A stretch of DNA of 64,000 nucleotides from Roseateles sp. XES5 (lineage in GTDB: Bacteria; Pseudomonadota; Alphaproteobacteria; Rhizobiales; Rhizobiaceae), in the NCBI RefSeq assembly GCF_020535545.1, contig NZ_CP084752.1, forward strand, positions 1,533,501 through 1,597,500, in the 5' to 3' direction. This document shows, piece after piece, positions 1-7,952 of the stretch (position 1 is the stretch's first letter; every line of letters starts with the position of its first letter). The notes under the pieces were generated by a model that was not told the origin of the DNA, searched no databases, and saw nothing but the letters and a program-made list of their open reading frames with translations. Made by a program: the position numbers and the translations under genes.

Positions 1-416
1 AGCGGGGCCACGATGTAGCGCATGTCCTGCCACCAGGTCATGCCGAGCGAGCGGGCCGCCCGGCGCGTCGTGGCGGGAACGGCGGAGATGCCGCCGCGCA
101 CGATCTCGGTGCAATAGGCCGCCGTATAGAGCGACAGCACCACACAGGAGGTGGTGAACGGCGCCCAGCCGAGCTTCATGATCGACTGCAGCGCATTGCC
201 GAGCACGAGCTGGATGAGCAGCGGCACGGAACGGAAGATGTCGAGCAGGAAGGTGATCGGCAGCGACCAATAGGTGCCGAGCTGGTTGCGCAGCACGCCG
301 AAGACGACACCGAGAATGGTGCCGGCCAGCACGGAGACGGCCGTGACCGCGAGGGTCATCAGCGCGCCCTGCGCGAGGAAGCCGAGATCGGCAAGCGTGA
401 GAGCGGTATCGAACAT
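1..416 (-). CDS. amino-acid ABC transporter permease (3' end outside window)
   Basis: Inner-membrane permease of a polar amino-acid importer (His/Glu/Gln family). The visible N-terminal part begins MFDTALTLADLGFLAQGAL, has three hydrophobic segments, and ends inside the permease EAA-type loop (ISAVPATTRRAARSLGMTWW), which docks on the ATPase. The stop lies beyond base 1. It is the third gene of a minus-strand run (binding protein, permease, this permease), 14 bp from the preceding permease. A heterodimer of the two permeases is the usual arrangement. Substrate is not readable from sequence; the neighbouring imino-acid catabolism genes suggest proline, hydroxyproline or a related compound. Confidence 0.9.
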   Translation of the reverse strand, partial: MFDTALTLADLGFLAQGALMTLAVTAVSVLAGTILGVVFGVLRNQLGTYWSLPITFLLDIFRSVPLLIQLVLGNALQSIMKLGWAPFTTSCVVLSLYTAAYCTEIVRGGISAVPATTRRAARSLGMTWWQDMRYIVAP

Positions 417-430
417 GGTTTACCCCTCTC

Positions 431-1096
431 TCAGTAACGGAACATGCGCGTGGCGGCGAGGCGGGCTGCCAGCGTCACGGCCTTGGCGATCAGGTAGTAG
501 ATGACTGCCGCGATCGCGAAGAATTCGAAGGTGCGGAACGAGCGGGCGTTCAGTTCCTGCGTGATGCCGGCGAGGTCCGTGTTCATGCCGACGGTGACGC
601 CGAGCGAGGTCATCAGGATTGCCCAGACCATCTGGTTGGTGGCCGGCAGGAAGGCGATGCGCAGCATCTGCGGCATGACGATGTAGCGGAAGGCCTGCAG
701 CGGCGTCATGCCGAGCGAACGGCCGGCGCGGGTCTGCGTCTCCGGGATCGCCTTCAGCGCACCGCGGAAGTTTTCCGCGAGATAACCGGCATTGTTGAAG
801 GCGATACCGACCAGCAGCGCCGTATAGGGGCTCAGGTGGATGCCGAAGCTGCCAAGGCCGAAATGGGCCATGTAGATCTGGAACAGCGCCGGCGTGTTGC
901 GGGCGATCTCGACCCAGACCGTGGCGAAGCCGTTGAGGATGCGGTTGCCGGACAGCCGGAAGAGCGTCAGCGCGAGCGCGACGACAAGGCCGATGGCCAT
1001 GGACAGGATCGCGATCTGCAGCGTGACCAGCGCGCCGTCCAGCATCTGCGGCAGGGCCTTGAGCGCCTGATTCCAGTGGAAAGAGTAACTGAACAT
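431..1096 (-). CDS. amino-acid ABC transporter permease
   Basis: A 221-aa polytopic permease of the HisM/GlnP family, second half of the permease pair of the importer encoded at 1-1976. The EAA-type loop is clear (ALKAIPETQTRAGRSLGMTP, about residue 120), followed by the downstream helices. It lies 70 bp after the binding-protein gene and 14 bp before the next permease, so the three should be one transcript. Family assignment is firm; specificity is inferred from context only. The ATPase subunit is not in the window and presumably follows to the left. Confidence 0.92.
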   Translation of the reverse strand: MFSYSFHWNQALKALPQMLDGALVTLQIAILSMAIGLVVALALTLFRLSGNRILNGFATVWVEIARNTPALFQIYMAHFGLGSFGIHLSPYTALLVGIAFNNAGYLAENFRGALKAIPETQTRAGRSLGMTPLQAFRYIVMPQMLRIAFLPATNQMVWAILMTSLGVTVGMNTDLAGITQELNARSFRTFEFFAIAAVIYYLIAKAVTLAARLAATRMFRY

Positions 1097-1166
1097 TGCC
1101 GTCTCACCCTTTGAAACGATCGGCGGCGCGGGACGCCAGGTCCCGCGCCGCCGGGGAAGCGGCAGA

Positions 1167-1976
1167 TTAGCGGTAAACGCCGTTCACGGACAGGGCCGGC
1201 AGATCGCCGCCAACCCACTTTTCATAGAGTTCCTTGTAGCGGCCGGTGCGGACCTGCTGGTTCACGAACAGGTTCAGGTAGTTGATCAGGCCGTATTCTT
1301 CGCGGTTGGTGAAGAGCGCGACATAGTCGATGTCGTAGGGCGCCTTGCCGACGACCGAGATGCCCGGGAACTTGCCGCTCTTGACGGTGGCCTGGGCGAC
1401 CGTCGAGGTGGAAACCGTGGCGTCGATCTGGCCCTGGCTGAGGGCGAGGAAGACGTCGGCCTGGGTCTGGTACGGACGGAACTCGCCTGCGCCGAATTCC
1501 TTCATCGACTTTTCGAGCGCGATGGCTTCGAAGGTACCGGCGGTGGCGCCGACGACCTTGCCCTTCATGTCTTCGAAGGACTTGACGCCCGACTTGTCGT
1601 TGGCCGTGACAGCCATTTCAAAGGCGAAGTAGGGGATCGACATGCCGACGGTCTTGGCGCGTTCCAGCGTGTCGGAGGTCGAGGCGACACCGACGTCGAC
1701 GCGGCCGGACATCAGGGCCGGGATGCGTTCCGGGAAGGGCGTTTCGACGATTTCGGCCGTAACGCCGAGCGCCTTGGCGAGATCGTTGCAGTAGTCGACG
1801 TCGAAGCCGATCGGGTTGTTGCTCTCGTCACGCGAGCCCATCGGCGGGAAGTCGAGAACGACGGCGCAGCGCAGCGTGCCGGACGAGATGATGTCGTCCA
1901 GCTTGTCGGCCTTGGCCGGGCTGGTCAGAGCGGTGGCGGCCACGAGGCCGAATGCGAGGACCGAAGTCTTCTTCAT
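1167..1976 (-). CDS. amino-acid ABC transporter substrate-binding protein
   Basis: Periplasmic solute-binding protein of family 3 (SBP_bac_3), 269 aa. The start at 1976 is chosen because it opens a signal peptide (MKKTSVLAFGLVAATALTSPAKA, cleavage before DKLDD) and has a GGGAGAG ribosome site just upstream. The open frame continues upstream to 2285, but that part encodes no plausible protein. No lipobox Cys, so soluble. The body has typical family features (FDVDYCNDLAKALG, LMSGRVDVGVAS, QGQIDATVS). It begins the transporter run and lies downstream of the aldehyde dehydrogenase gene on the same strand, but a strong terminator-like hairpin separates them, so it probably has its own promoter in 1977-2090. 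Confidence 0.93.
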   Translation of the reverse strand: MKKTSVLAFGLVAATALTSPAKADKLDDIISSGTLRCAVVLDFPPMGSRDESNNPIGFDVDYCNDLAKALGVTAEIVETPFPERIPALMSGRVDVGVASTSDTLERAKTVGMSIPYFAFEMAVTANDKSGVKSFEDMKGKVVGATAGTFEAIALEKSMKEFGAGEFRPYQTQADVFLALSQGQIDATVSTSTVAQATVKSGKFPGISVVGKAPYDIDYVALFTNREEYGLINYLNLFVNQQVRTGRYKELYEKWVGGDLPALSVNGVYR

Positions 1977-2050
1977 AACTCTCTCCCTGGATTGGTCTGG
2001 ACGATTTACCGGCGGAGGTCCGTCCCGCGCCACATGTAAACCGGCTTCTA

Positions 2051-2091
2051 AAATACAAATAATATGCAAAAAGTATATAGCTAGTATGCAA
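2051..2091. promoter_or_regulatory. putative operator/promoter region of the amino-acid transporter
   Basis: AT-rich stretch in GC-rich DNA upstream of the binding-protein gene. It contains AAATACAA (2051-2058), TATGCAAA (2063-2070) and GTATGCAA (2084-2091). GTATGCAA is also the right half of the inverted repeat at 3743-3763 between the dehydrogenase and reductase genes; AAATACAA is the arm end of the palindrome at 6167-6198. This suggests co-regulation by one of the GntR proteins encoded here. Inference from sequence similarity only. Confidence 0.45.
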
Positions 2092-2096
2092 AAAAG

Positions 2097-2130
2097 TGCG
2101 CCGGGCTCTCCTTTCGGGGAACCCGGCGCA
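2097..2130 (-). terminator. terminator of the aldehyde dehydrogenase gene
   Basis: Inverted repeat TGCGCCGGG (2097-2105) with CCCGGCGCA (2122-2130), further pairing in the loop, followed on the minus strand by six T. It lies 22 bp after the dehydrogenase stop codon, separating it from the transporter genes. Confidence 0.75.
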
Positions 2131-2151
2131 TATGCAAGCCAGAGGCTTGAA

Positions 2152-3668
2152 TCAGTTGAGGAAATCCTCAGGCAGCAAGCCTTCCGGCATATTCTGGTAG
2201 GACACCGGACGCAGGAACCGTCGGATCGCCATCGTGCCGACGCTCGTCGCACCGAAGTTCGTCGAGGCCGGATACGGGCCGCCATGCACCATGGAGTCTA
2301 CCACTTCCACGCCGGTCGGGAAACCGTTGACCAGCACGCGGCCGGCCTTGCGCTCGAGAACGGGGCGCAGGCGCTTCGCGTCTTCGAGGTCGCCGGCATC
2401 CATGTGGATGGTCGCCGTGAGCTGGCCCTCGAAATTGCGGGCAAGGGCCTCCATCTCGTCGACCGAGCCAACGCGAACGACGAGACCGAGCGGGCCGAAG
2501 ACTTCTTCCGAGAGTGCATGGTCGGCAAGGAACTGCTCGCCGGAGATCTCGAAAAGGTTCGGCAGGGCGTTACGGCCCGTGGATTCGGTCGTCAGCAGCG
2601 GCTTGACCGTGTTGCGGCTTTCAAAACGGGCCTGACCGTCCTGGTAGGCCTTGGCGATGCCGTCGGTCAGCATGGTCTGCAGGCCAACCTTGCCGAGCGC
2701 CTCCACGGCGGCGGCGGTGAAGCGGTCGGCATCCGGACCGTCGGCGACGATGGCGATGCCCGGATTGGTGCAGAACTGGCCGGCGCCCATGGTGAGCGAA
2801 CCTGCCCAGCCCTGGCCGAGGCCTTCGGCGCGGGCCTTCATGGCTTCCGGCAGCAGGAACATCGGGTTGACCGAGCCGAGCTCGCCGAAGAACGGGATCG
2901 GCTCCGGACGGGCGGCGCAGAGGTTGAAGAGGGCGCGCCCGCCGGCAAGCGAGCCGGTGAAGCCGACAGCCTTGATCAGCGGATGCTGCACGACGGCTTC
3001 GCCGACCTGGCGGTTGCCGCCCTGGATGAGCGAGAAGACGCCCGGATGCACGCCGGTCTTCTCGATGGCGGCCAGAACGGCCTCGGCGATGATCTCGCCC
3101 GTGCCCGGATGGGCCGAGTGTCCCTTGACGACGACGGGGCAGCCGGCGGCGAGCGCGGCGGCCGTATCACCGCCGGCCGTGGAGAAGGCGAGCGGGAAGT
3201 TGGAGGCGCCGAAGACGGCGACCGGGCCGATCGGGCGCTGGATCAGGCGGATTTCCGGGCGCGGTGCGGGCTGGCGGTCCGGCAGGGCCGCATCGAAGCG
3301 GCGATCGAGGAAATCGCCCTTCTCGATATGGTCGGCGAAGAGGCGCAGCTGGCCCACGGTGCGGCCGCGCTCGCCCTGCAGCCGGGCGATGGGCAGGGCG
3401 CTTTCCTGGTGCCGATCTCGGTGATGGCTTCGGCGCGCGCCTCGATCTCGTCGGCGATGGCGCGCAGGAAGGCGGCCCGGTCGGCCCGCGAGGCGTAACC
3501 GTAGCTGAGGAAGGCCTCTTCCGCGGCTTCGGCGGCGCGGTTCACCAGCTCGACCGTGCCGACGGCGAAGGCATGGGCCGGGCCGTGGGCGGGCGAGGAG
3601 GTGAAGGTGCCGTTGCCGTCCAGCCATTGCCCGGCGACGAGGTGTTTACCGTTGGGGGTGAAAGCCAT
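2152..3668 (-). pseudogene. aldehyde dehydrogenase, ketoglutarate-semialdehyde type, frameshifted
   Basis: NAD(P)-dependent aldehyde dehydrogenase of about 505 aa once the frame is repaired, closest in layout to 2-ketoglutarate-semialdehyde dehydrogenases that end hydroxyproline and pentose catabolism. It starts MAFTPNGKHLVAGQWL at 3668. The reading frame breaks at about 3408-3409: upstream the frame reads AITEIGT, then the protein continues one frame over as QESALPIARLQGERGR. One extra G in the plus-strand run (ggg rather than gg) would restore it. Downstream motifs are intact: catalytic Glu in FFGELGSVNP, catalytic Cys in GAGQFCTNPG, and EVFGPLG. Because everything else is conserved, this is either a very recent inactivation or a sequencing error. 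It is transcribed divergently from the reductase gene at 3815. Confidence 0.85.
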
Positions 3669-3742
3669 TTGACGTACCTTTCTTGCGGAATGAGGCTCGC
3701 CCGATATAGGAGTCGGAGGGGCGAATTGCACTTGTCGAAATC

Positions 3743-3763
3743 TTGTATACTCTATGTATGCAA
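3743..3763. promoter_or_regulatory. putative GntR-type operator, TTGTATAC-N5-GTATGCAA
   Basis: Imperfect inverted repeat (one mismatch) with 8-bp arms and 5-bp spacer in the divergent intergenic region of the aldehyde dehydrogenase and reductase genes. GTATGCAA recurs at 2084-2091 before the amino-acid transporter. A shared operator for the catabolic genes is inferred. Confidence 0.5.
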
Positions 3764-3814
3764 ATGTTCAATCGCCAACCTGCATGGGTCGGCACCAGCC
3801 TGAAGAGACGAACG

Positions 3815-4852
3815 ATGACGCAAACCACTATCCTGTCGATTGACGCCCTTTTCGCGCGCGTCGAAGCCATCTTCCTGAAGGCTGGTCTCAACGCCGTGCA
3901 GGCCGGGGCGCTGGCCCGCGTCATCGTTGCCGGCGAGCGCGACGCCTGCAAATCGCATGGCATCTACCGCATCGAGGGCGCGCTGCGCACCGTCAAGGCC
4001 GGCAAGGTGAAGCCGGACGCCGTGCCGGAACTTGACGGCAACGAGGGGTCCGCCATCGTCAAGGTCAATGCGAAGGGCGGCTTTGCCAATCCCGCCTTCG
4101 AACTTGGCGTACCGGCCCTTGCCGAACGCGCCCGCAAGCTCGGCATCGCCGCACTCGTCATCAACGACTGCACCCATTTCTCCGCCCTCTGGCCGGAAGT
4201 AGAGGCCGTGACGAACGAGGGCCTCGCCGGTCTCGTCATGTGCCCGAGCTATGCGACGGTCGCGCCGACGGGCGGCAACAAGCCGCTGCTCGGCACCAAC
4301 CCCTTCGCCTTCGGCTGGCCGCGCCCGAACGGTTCGCCCTATGTCTTCGACTTCGCCACCTCCGTCGCCGCCCGCGGCGAAATCGAGCTGCACCGCCGCG
4401 CCGGCAAGCAGCTCCCGGAAGGCTGGGCGATCGACGCCGAGGGCAATCCGACGACCGACCCGGAAGCCGCGCTTGCCGGCGCCATGCTGCCCTTCGGCGG
4501 CCACAAGGGTTCGGCCATCGGCACGATGATCGAGCTTCTCGCCGGCATCATGATCGGCGACCTGACGAGCCCGGAAGTGCTCGACTATCTCGGCACCACA
4601 ACACTCGCCCCCTTCCACGGCGAACTGATCATCGCGATGTCGCCGGAAGCCTTCGCCAAGGGCCGCCCGGGCGATCCCTTCGCCCGCGCCGAGACCCTCT
4701 TCGAGGCCATCGTCGGCCAGGGCGCGCGCCTTCCCTCCCAGCGCCGCTTCGTCGCCCGCAAGAAATCGCAGACGGAAGGCGTTTCGCTCACCGCCGCCGA
4801 GATCGAACAGCTCGACCATCTGCTGGCCAAGGGGCTCGACGCCATCGCCTGA
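3815..4852 (+). CDS. pyrroline/piperideine-2-carboxylate reductase-like, malate/L-lactate dehydrogenase family
   Basis: NAD(P)H-dependent oxidoreductase of the malate/L-lactate dehydrogenase (Ldh_2) family, 345 aa. The sequence around residues 120-160 (CTHFSALWPEVE, then LLGTNPFAFGWPRPNG) and 230-240 (PFGGHKGSAIG) matches the subgroup that reduces cyclic imino acids, delta1-pyrroline-2-carboxylate to L-proline or delta1-piperideine-2-carboxylate to L-pipecolate. In trans-3-hydroxyproline catabolism the pyrroline is the product of the dehydratase, which fits the racemase-superfamily gene at 7953. The start at 3815 (MTQTTILSID) follows GAAGAG; an upstream frame extension to 3743 runs through the operator and is rejected. 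No frameshift. Confidence 0.85.
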   Translation: MTQTTILSIDALFARVEAIFLKAGLNAVQAGALARVIVAGERDACKSHGIYRIEGALRTVKAGKVKPDAVPELDGNEGSAIVKVNAKGGFANPAFELGVPALAERARKLGIAALVINDCTHFSALWPEVEAVTNEGLAGLVMCPSYATVAPTGGNKPLLGTNPFAFGWPRPNGSPYVFDFATSVAARGEIELHRRAGKQLPEGWAIDAEGNPTTDPEAALAGAMLPFGGHKGSAIGTMIELLAGIMIGDLTSPEVLDYLGTTTLAPFHGELIIAMSPEAFAKGRPGDPFARAETLFEAIVGQGARLPSQRRFVARKKSQTEGVSLTAAEIEQLDHLLAKGLDAIA

Positions 4853-5069
4853 TTGCGGCGAAGAACCTTGCCGACGACGGGAGCGACCTGCAGGCCGCTC
4901 CCGCAAAGCCCTTCCCCTCTTCTCCGTCATCCGGCGTCCGGCGCGTCCATGCGCGCAAAAGGCGCCCGCATCGATCGAGAAGCGTTCTGTCACCACCCGG
5001 CGACGGGACGCCGGATCCCGTCAGGCAGAGCGGAAGAGTTGCGGCAGAAATCGATAGACCGGCAACAAA

Positions 5070-5095
5070 AAAGGCCCTCCTCGCGGAGGGCCTTT
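5070..5095 (-). terminator. terminator between convergent reductase and DHDPS-family genes
   Basis: Stem AAAGGCCCTCC / GGAGGGCCTTT with TCGC loop, followed on the minus strand by a T run. It lies 24 bp beyond the stop of the minus-strand lyase gene. The rest of 4853-5118 holds no gene I can support. Confidence 0.75.
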
Positions 5096-5118
5096 CGCAT
5101 TGCATGGGCCGTAAAGCC

Positions 5119-6081
5119 TTATGCCTTGTACTTCTGTACGGCACCCGGCAGCTTGCTCCATTCGGCATACCAGGTGTCGAAGAGCTTGAGCTGGGCTTCG
5201 ACGTAGCCGCGCTGGCTGTCGGAGAGGGCGTCGGTTTCGTTGAAGTGCAGCGTGTATTCCTTGTCGCCCTTCAGCACCATCATGTGCTTGAAGTAGAGAA
5301 CGAGGTCCGGGCCTTCGTCGAAGGAGGAGAGCACGCCGAGGGCGGCTTCCAGTTCCAGGGCGCGCTGGCGGGCATCGGCATCGCCGGCGGCGGCAGCCCG
5401 GGCGAGGGCGCACATGTGCAGCACTTCCTTCGGCAGCACGCAGCCGATGCCGGTGATGGCGCCGACGGCACCGCAGTTGACGAAGCCGTGGAAGACGCAG
5501 GTGTCGACGCCGATCATCAGCGTGACGTCATCGTCGCGGCTGGTGATGTTTTCCGCGGCGTAGCGCATGTCGGCGGCGCCGCCGAATTCCTTGAAGCCGA
5601 CGAGGTTCGAATGCTCGGCGCGCAGGGCGAAGAAGAGATCGGCGCGGGTGGCGAAGCCATAGTAGGGGCTGTTGTAGATGACAGCCGGCAGGTCCGGAGC
5701 AGCCGAGAGGATCGCCTTGAAGTGGTTCTTCTGGGCGGCGATGACCGAACCGCGGGACAGGACGCGCGGGATGACCATGAGGCCCTGGGCGCCGACCTTC
5801 TGGGCGTGGGCGGCATGGGCGACGGCCGAAGCGGTGTTGACGGCGCCGGTGCCGACGATGACCGGGATGCCGGCCTTGACGAGGCGTTCGACGCCTTCCA
5901 TGCGCTGTTCGTCCGTCAGCAGCGGCCAGTCACCCATGGAGCCGCAATAGACGACGGCGGACATGCCCTTTTCGATGAGTTCCTTGCCCTTGCGAACCAG
6001 CGCGTCGAAGTCCGGCGTGCGGTCTGCCTTGCAGGGCGTCATCAGGGCGGGAATGACACCGGAAAAAATCTTGGCCTTCAT
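5119..6081 (-). CDS. dihydrodipicolinate synthase-family lyase/deaminase
   Basis: Class I Schiff-base TIM-barrel enzyme of the DHDPS/N-acetylneuraminate lyase family, 320 aa. The Schiff-base lysine is K164 (LVGFKEFGG) and the catalytic tyrosine is Y136 (AVIYNSPYYG). The canonical substrate loop GTTGE is replaced by GSMGD (residues 47-51), so it is not biosynthetic DapA. Family members next to hydroxyproline genes are delta1-pyrroline-4-hydroxy-2-carboxylate deaminases, which feed ketoglutarate semialdehyde to the dehydrogenase at 2152; that role is inferred here. A strong GntR-type palindrome lies 86 bp upstream of the start. The regulator gene 6203-6907 precedes it on the same strand. Confidence 0.88.
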   Translation of the reverse strand: MKAKIFSGVIPALMTPCKADRTPDFDALVRKGKELIEKGMSAVVYCGSMGDWPLLTDEQRMEGVERLVKAGIPVIVGTGAVNTASAVAHAAHAQKVGAQGLMVIPRVLSRGSVIAAQKNHFKAILSAAPDLPAVIYNSPYYGFATRADLFFALRAEHSNLVGFKEFGGAADMRYAAENITSRDDDVTLMIGVDTCVFHGFVNCGAVGAITGIGCVLPKEVLHMCALARAAAAGDADARQRALELEAALGVLSSFDEGPDLVLYFKHMMVLKGDKEYTLHFNETDALSDSQRGYVEAQLKLFDTWYAEWSKLPGAVQKYKA

Positions 6082-6166
6082 GTCGATCTCCTTTGGGCGG
6101 TTCTCTCAGGCAGGCGACCGGCACGATGCACAGGTCCTCCCCCTCACTGATGATGGTTGTAGCATC

Positions 6167-6198
6167 TTGTATTTTATTTGTCGACAAGAAAAATACAA
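6167..6198. promoter_or_regulatory. 32-bp near-perfect palindrome, putative operator
   Basis: Arms run from TTGTATTT to AAATACAA around a TTGTCGACAA core, with two mismatched positions per arm. It lies between the GntR gene stop (6203) and the lyase start (6081), in the lyase promoter. The core and right arm recur at 6919-6939 before the GntR gene itself. It is the likely binding site of that GntR; inference. Confidence 0.65.
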
Positions 6199-6202
6199 AA
6201 AC

Positions 6203-6907
6203 TCAAAGCGCGATGTCGAGCCTGTCGTTGCGGCTGAAAAGCTTCTGCACCTGGGCGACGATCGCTTCCGCATGGGCCTTGCCCAGCCGGTCGGCCTCCT
6301 CGATGTCGCGCGCCTCGATGGCGGCGATGATGGCGGCGTGCTCGTCGACGAAACGCTGCGGGAACTGTTCCTCGTAGGACTGGTAGTAGAGCTGAAGGAT
6401 GCGCCGGCCCTCGTCGAGGAGCCGCCGGAACAGGCTGGTGAAATAGGGGTTGCGGCCGGCCTCGGCGATGGCGGCATGGAAGGCCGCGTTGGTGGCGATC
6501 ATCGTCAGGTGGTCGCGCGCCTTGAGGGCGGCCGCATAGTCCTCGTGGAAGCCGCGGATGATGGCGATGTCCTCCGGGCGGTGGCTCTGCGCCGCCAGCC
6601 GCGTCGTCACGCGGTACATCAGCACCAGCGCGTCGAAGAAGGTGTGGAGGTTCATGAAGTCGATGTTCGACACCATGGTGGAGCGGTTCGGCAGGGTCTC
6701 GATCAGCCCCTCGCCGGCCAGCCGCACCAGCGCCTCGCGGATCGGCGTACGGGACATCTTGAAGCGCTCGGCAAGCTGCACCTCGTCGATCGGGCTGCCG
6801 GGGGCGAGCTTCAGGTCCAGAATCTCGTCGCGCAGCAGGTCATAGACCATTTTCACGCCGGAGCCGCGCTTTCGCTCCGGCAGGGTACTGGAATCGGTAT
6901 CGGTCAT
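6203..6907 (-). CDS. GntR-family transcriptional regulator (FCD subfamily)
   Basis: N-terminal winged helix (VYDLLRDEILDLKLAPGSPIDEVQLAERFKMSRTPIREALVRL) followed by an all-helical FCD ligand domain with the metal/ligand histidines (FHEDY, NAAFHAAIAEAGRNPYF, DEHAAIIAAIEA), as in FadR/LldR-type regulators of organic-acid and amino-acid catabolism. The start at 6907 is chosen for its AGAGGA ribosome site; a start at 6928 is possible. It probably represses the lyase downstream and itself, since related palindromes sit before both genes. The effector is unknown. Confidence 0.9.
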   Translation of the reverse strand: MTDTDSSTLPERKRGSGVKMVYDLLRDEILDLKLAPGSPIDEVQLAERFKMSRTPIREALVRLAGEGLIETLPNRSTMVSNIDFMNLHTFFDALVLMYRVTTRLAAQSHRPEDIAIIRGFHEDYAAALKARDHLTMIATNAAFHAAIAEAGRNPYFTSLFRRLLDEGRRILQLYYQSYEEQFPQRFVDEHAAIIAAIEARDIEEADRLGKAHAEAIVAQVQKLFSRNDRLDIAL

Positions 6908-6918
6908 AGAAAATCCTC

Positions 6919-6939
6919 TTGTCGACAAAAGAAATACAA
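6919..6939. promoter_or_regulatory. putative autoregulatory operator half-site (TTGTCGACAA plus AAATACAA)
   Basis: TTGTCGACAA (6919-6928) followed by AAATACAA at the same relative distance as in the palindrome at 6167-6198; the mirror left arm is not conserved. It sits immediately upstream of the GntR start codon at 6907. Confidence 0.5.
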
Positions 6940-7089
6940 TTCTCTGTCCACGCTATCAATCGGTTAAAGTGGGCATTTTGACGAAAGCGCCGTCAAGTGT
7001 CCAAAGGGATAGATTTCCGCAAATCCAGCGCTTTGCGGGTGGAAAAGTGAAAAGGGCGGGAAATTCCGGCCTGAGGCCGCGGCCAAACC

Positions 7090-7755
7090 TCAGCCGCGCT
7101 GCTCGCGCAAAAAGGTCACCAGCGATTTGCCCGCATCGAGGATATGGTCGCGCGTCAGCCGTGAGGCGCGGTCCGCGTCGCCGTTTTCGCAGGCAAGCAG
7201 GATCGCCTCGTGCTCGCGGCCGGCGCGCGGCACGCCGTTGGTGAAGGTCAGCTGGGCGCGCAGATAGCGGTCGATGCGGTCGAGCGAGGAGCGCACGTTC
7301 TGCAGATAATAGGGCCGCCGCGAGGCCTCGTAGAGACTGTAGTGGAAATTGCGGTTGATCTCGCCCCAACGGTGCGGATCGGTCTCCCGGTCGAACTCGT
7401 TGCAATAGCGCCGCGCCCGCTCCAGCGTCTCGCGGTCGAGATTGGGCACGGCAAGACGAATGACCTCCGCCTCGATCAGTGCGCGGAACTCGAAGATCTC
7501 CTCGATCTCCTCGATGGAAAGGCCGGCGACGACGGCGCCCTTGTAGCGCTGGGTGGTGATGAGACCGTGCTGCTCCAGCCGGGACAGCGCCTCGCGCACG
7601 GGGATGCGGCTGGTGTTGAACATCTGGGCGATCTCTTCCTGCCGGAGATTTTCGCCTTCGCCGATCGCGCCCTCGATGATCGCCTTGCGCAGCGATTCAT
7701 AGACGATGTCGGCCGCCGACGCGGCCTGCCTGACATCGACGGCAGAAAATTTCAT
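7090..7755 (-). CDS. GntR-family transcriptional regulator (FCD subfamily)
   Basis: 221-aa regulator with an N-terminal winged helix (IVYESLRKAIIEGAIGEGENLRQEEIAQMFNTSRIPVREALSRL) and a C-terminal FCD domain (EFRALIEAEVIRLA, NRNFHYSLYEASRRPYY, REHEAILLACENGD). The start at 7755 is preferred because AGGGG lies about 10 bases upstream; MTVSLED at 7791 lacks a ribosome site. It is transcribed away from the racemase-like gene at 7953, and the palindrome ATTGGATCCAAT lies in the shared intergenic region, so it is the best candidate to control that gene and, through the second copy at 9779, the peptide transporter. This pairing is inferred. Confidence 0.9.
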   Translation of the reverse strand: MKFSAVDVRQAASAADIVYESLRKAIIEGAIGEGENLRQEEIAQMFNTSRIPVREALSRLEQHGLITTQRYKGAVVAGLSIEEIEEIFEFRALIEAEVIRLAVPNLDRETLERARRYCNEFDRETDPHRWGEINRNFHYSLYEASRRPYYLQNVRSSLDRIDRYLRAQLTFTNGVPRAGREHEAILLACENGDADRASRLTRDHILDAGKSLVTFLREQRG

Positions 7756-7864
7756 CACGTCCGACCCCTGATCCTCTAGGCTAACGGTCATAGGGGGAAT
7801 CCCGGAACGGGGCAACACGGGGCGCCGCGCCCCACCGCCGGAAAGCCACCAAAAAGCTGATTGT

Positions 7865-7883
7865 ATATTGGATCCAATTTTTC
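7865..7883. promoter_or_regulatory. putative operator containing ATTGGATCCAAT, copy 1
   Basis: A perfect 12-bp palindrome at 7867-7878 within 19 bp (ATATTGGATCCAATTTTTC) that recurs identically, in the other orientation, at 9774-9792. It sits 70 bp before the racemase-like gene and upstream of the divergent GntR gene. Confidence 0.65.
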
Positions 7884-7952
7884 TATGAAAGAGCAATCGC
7901 GCCGGACAACCCGTTCGCCGCACCATCACAGCCTGATATCGGAGGAAGCGCC

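Noticed and set aside
1816..3498. 560-codon plus-strand open frame opposite the binding-protein and dehydrogenase genes
   Set aside because: Arg/Ala/Gly-rich translation with no family features; antisense shadow of high-GC genes.
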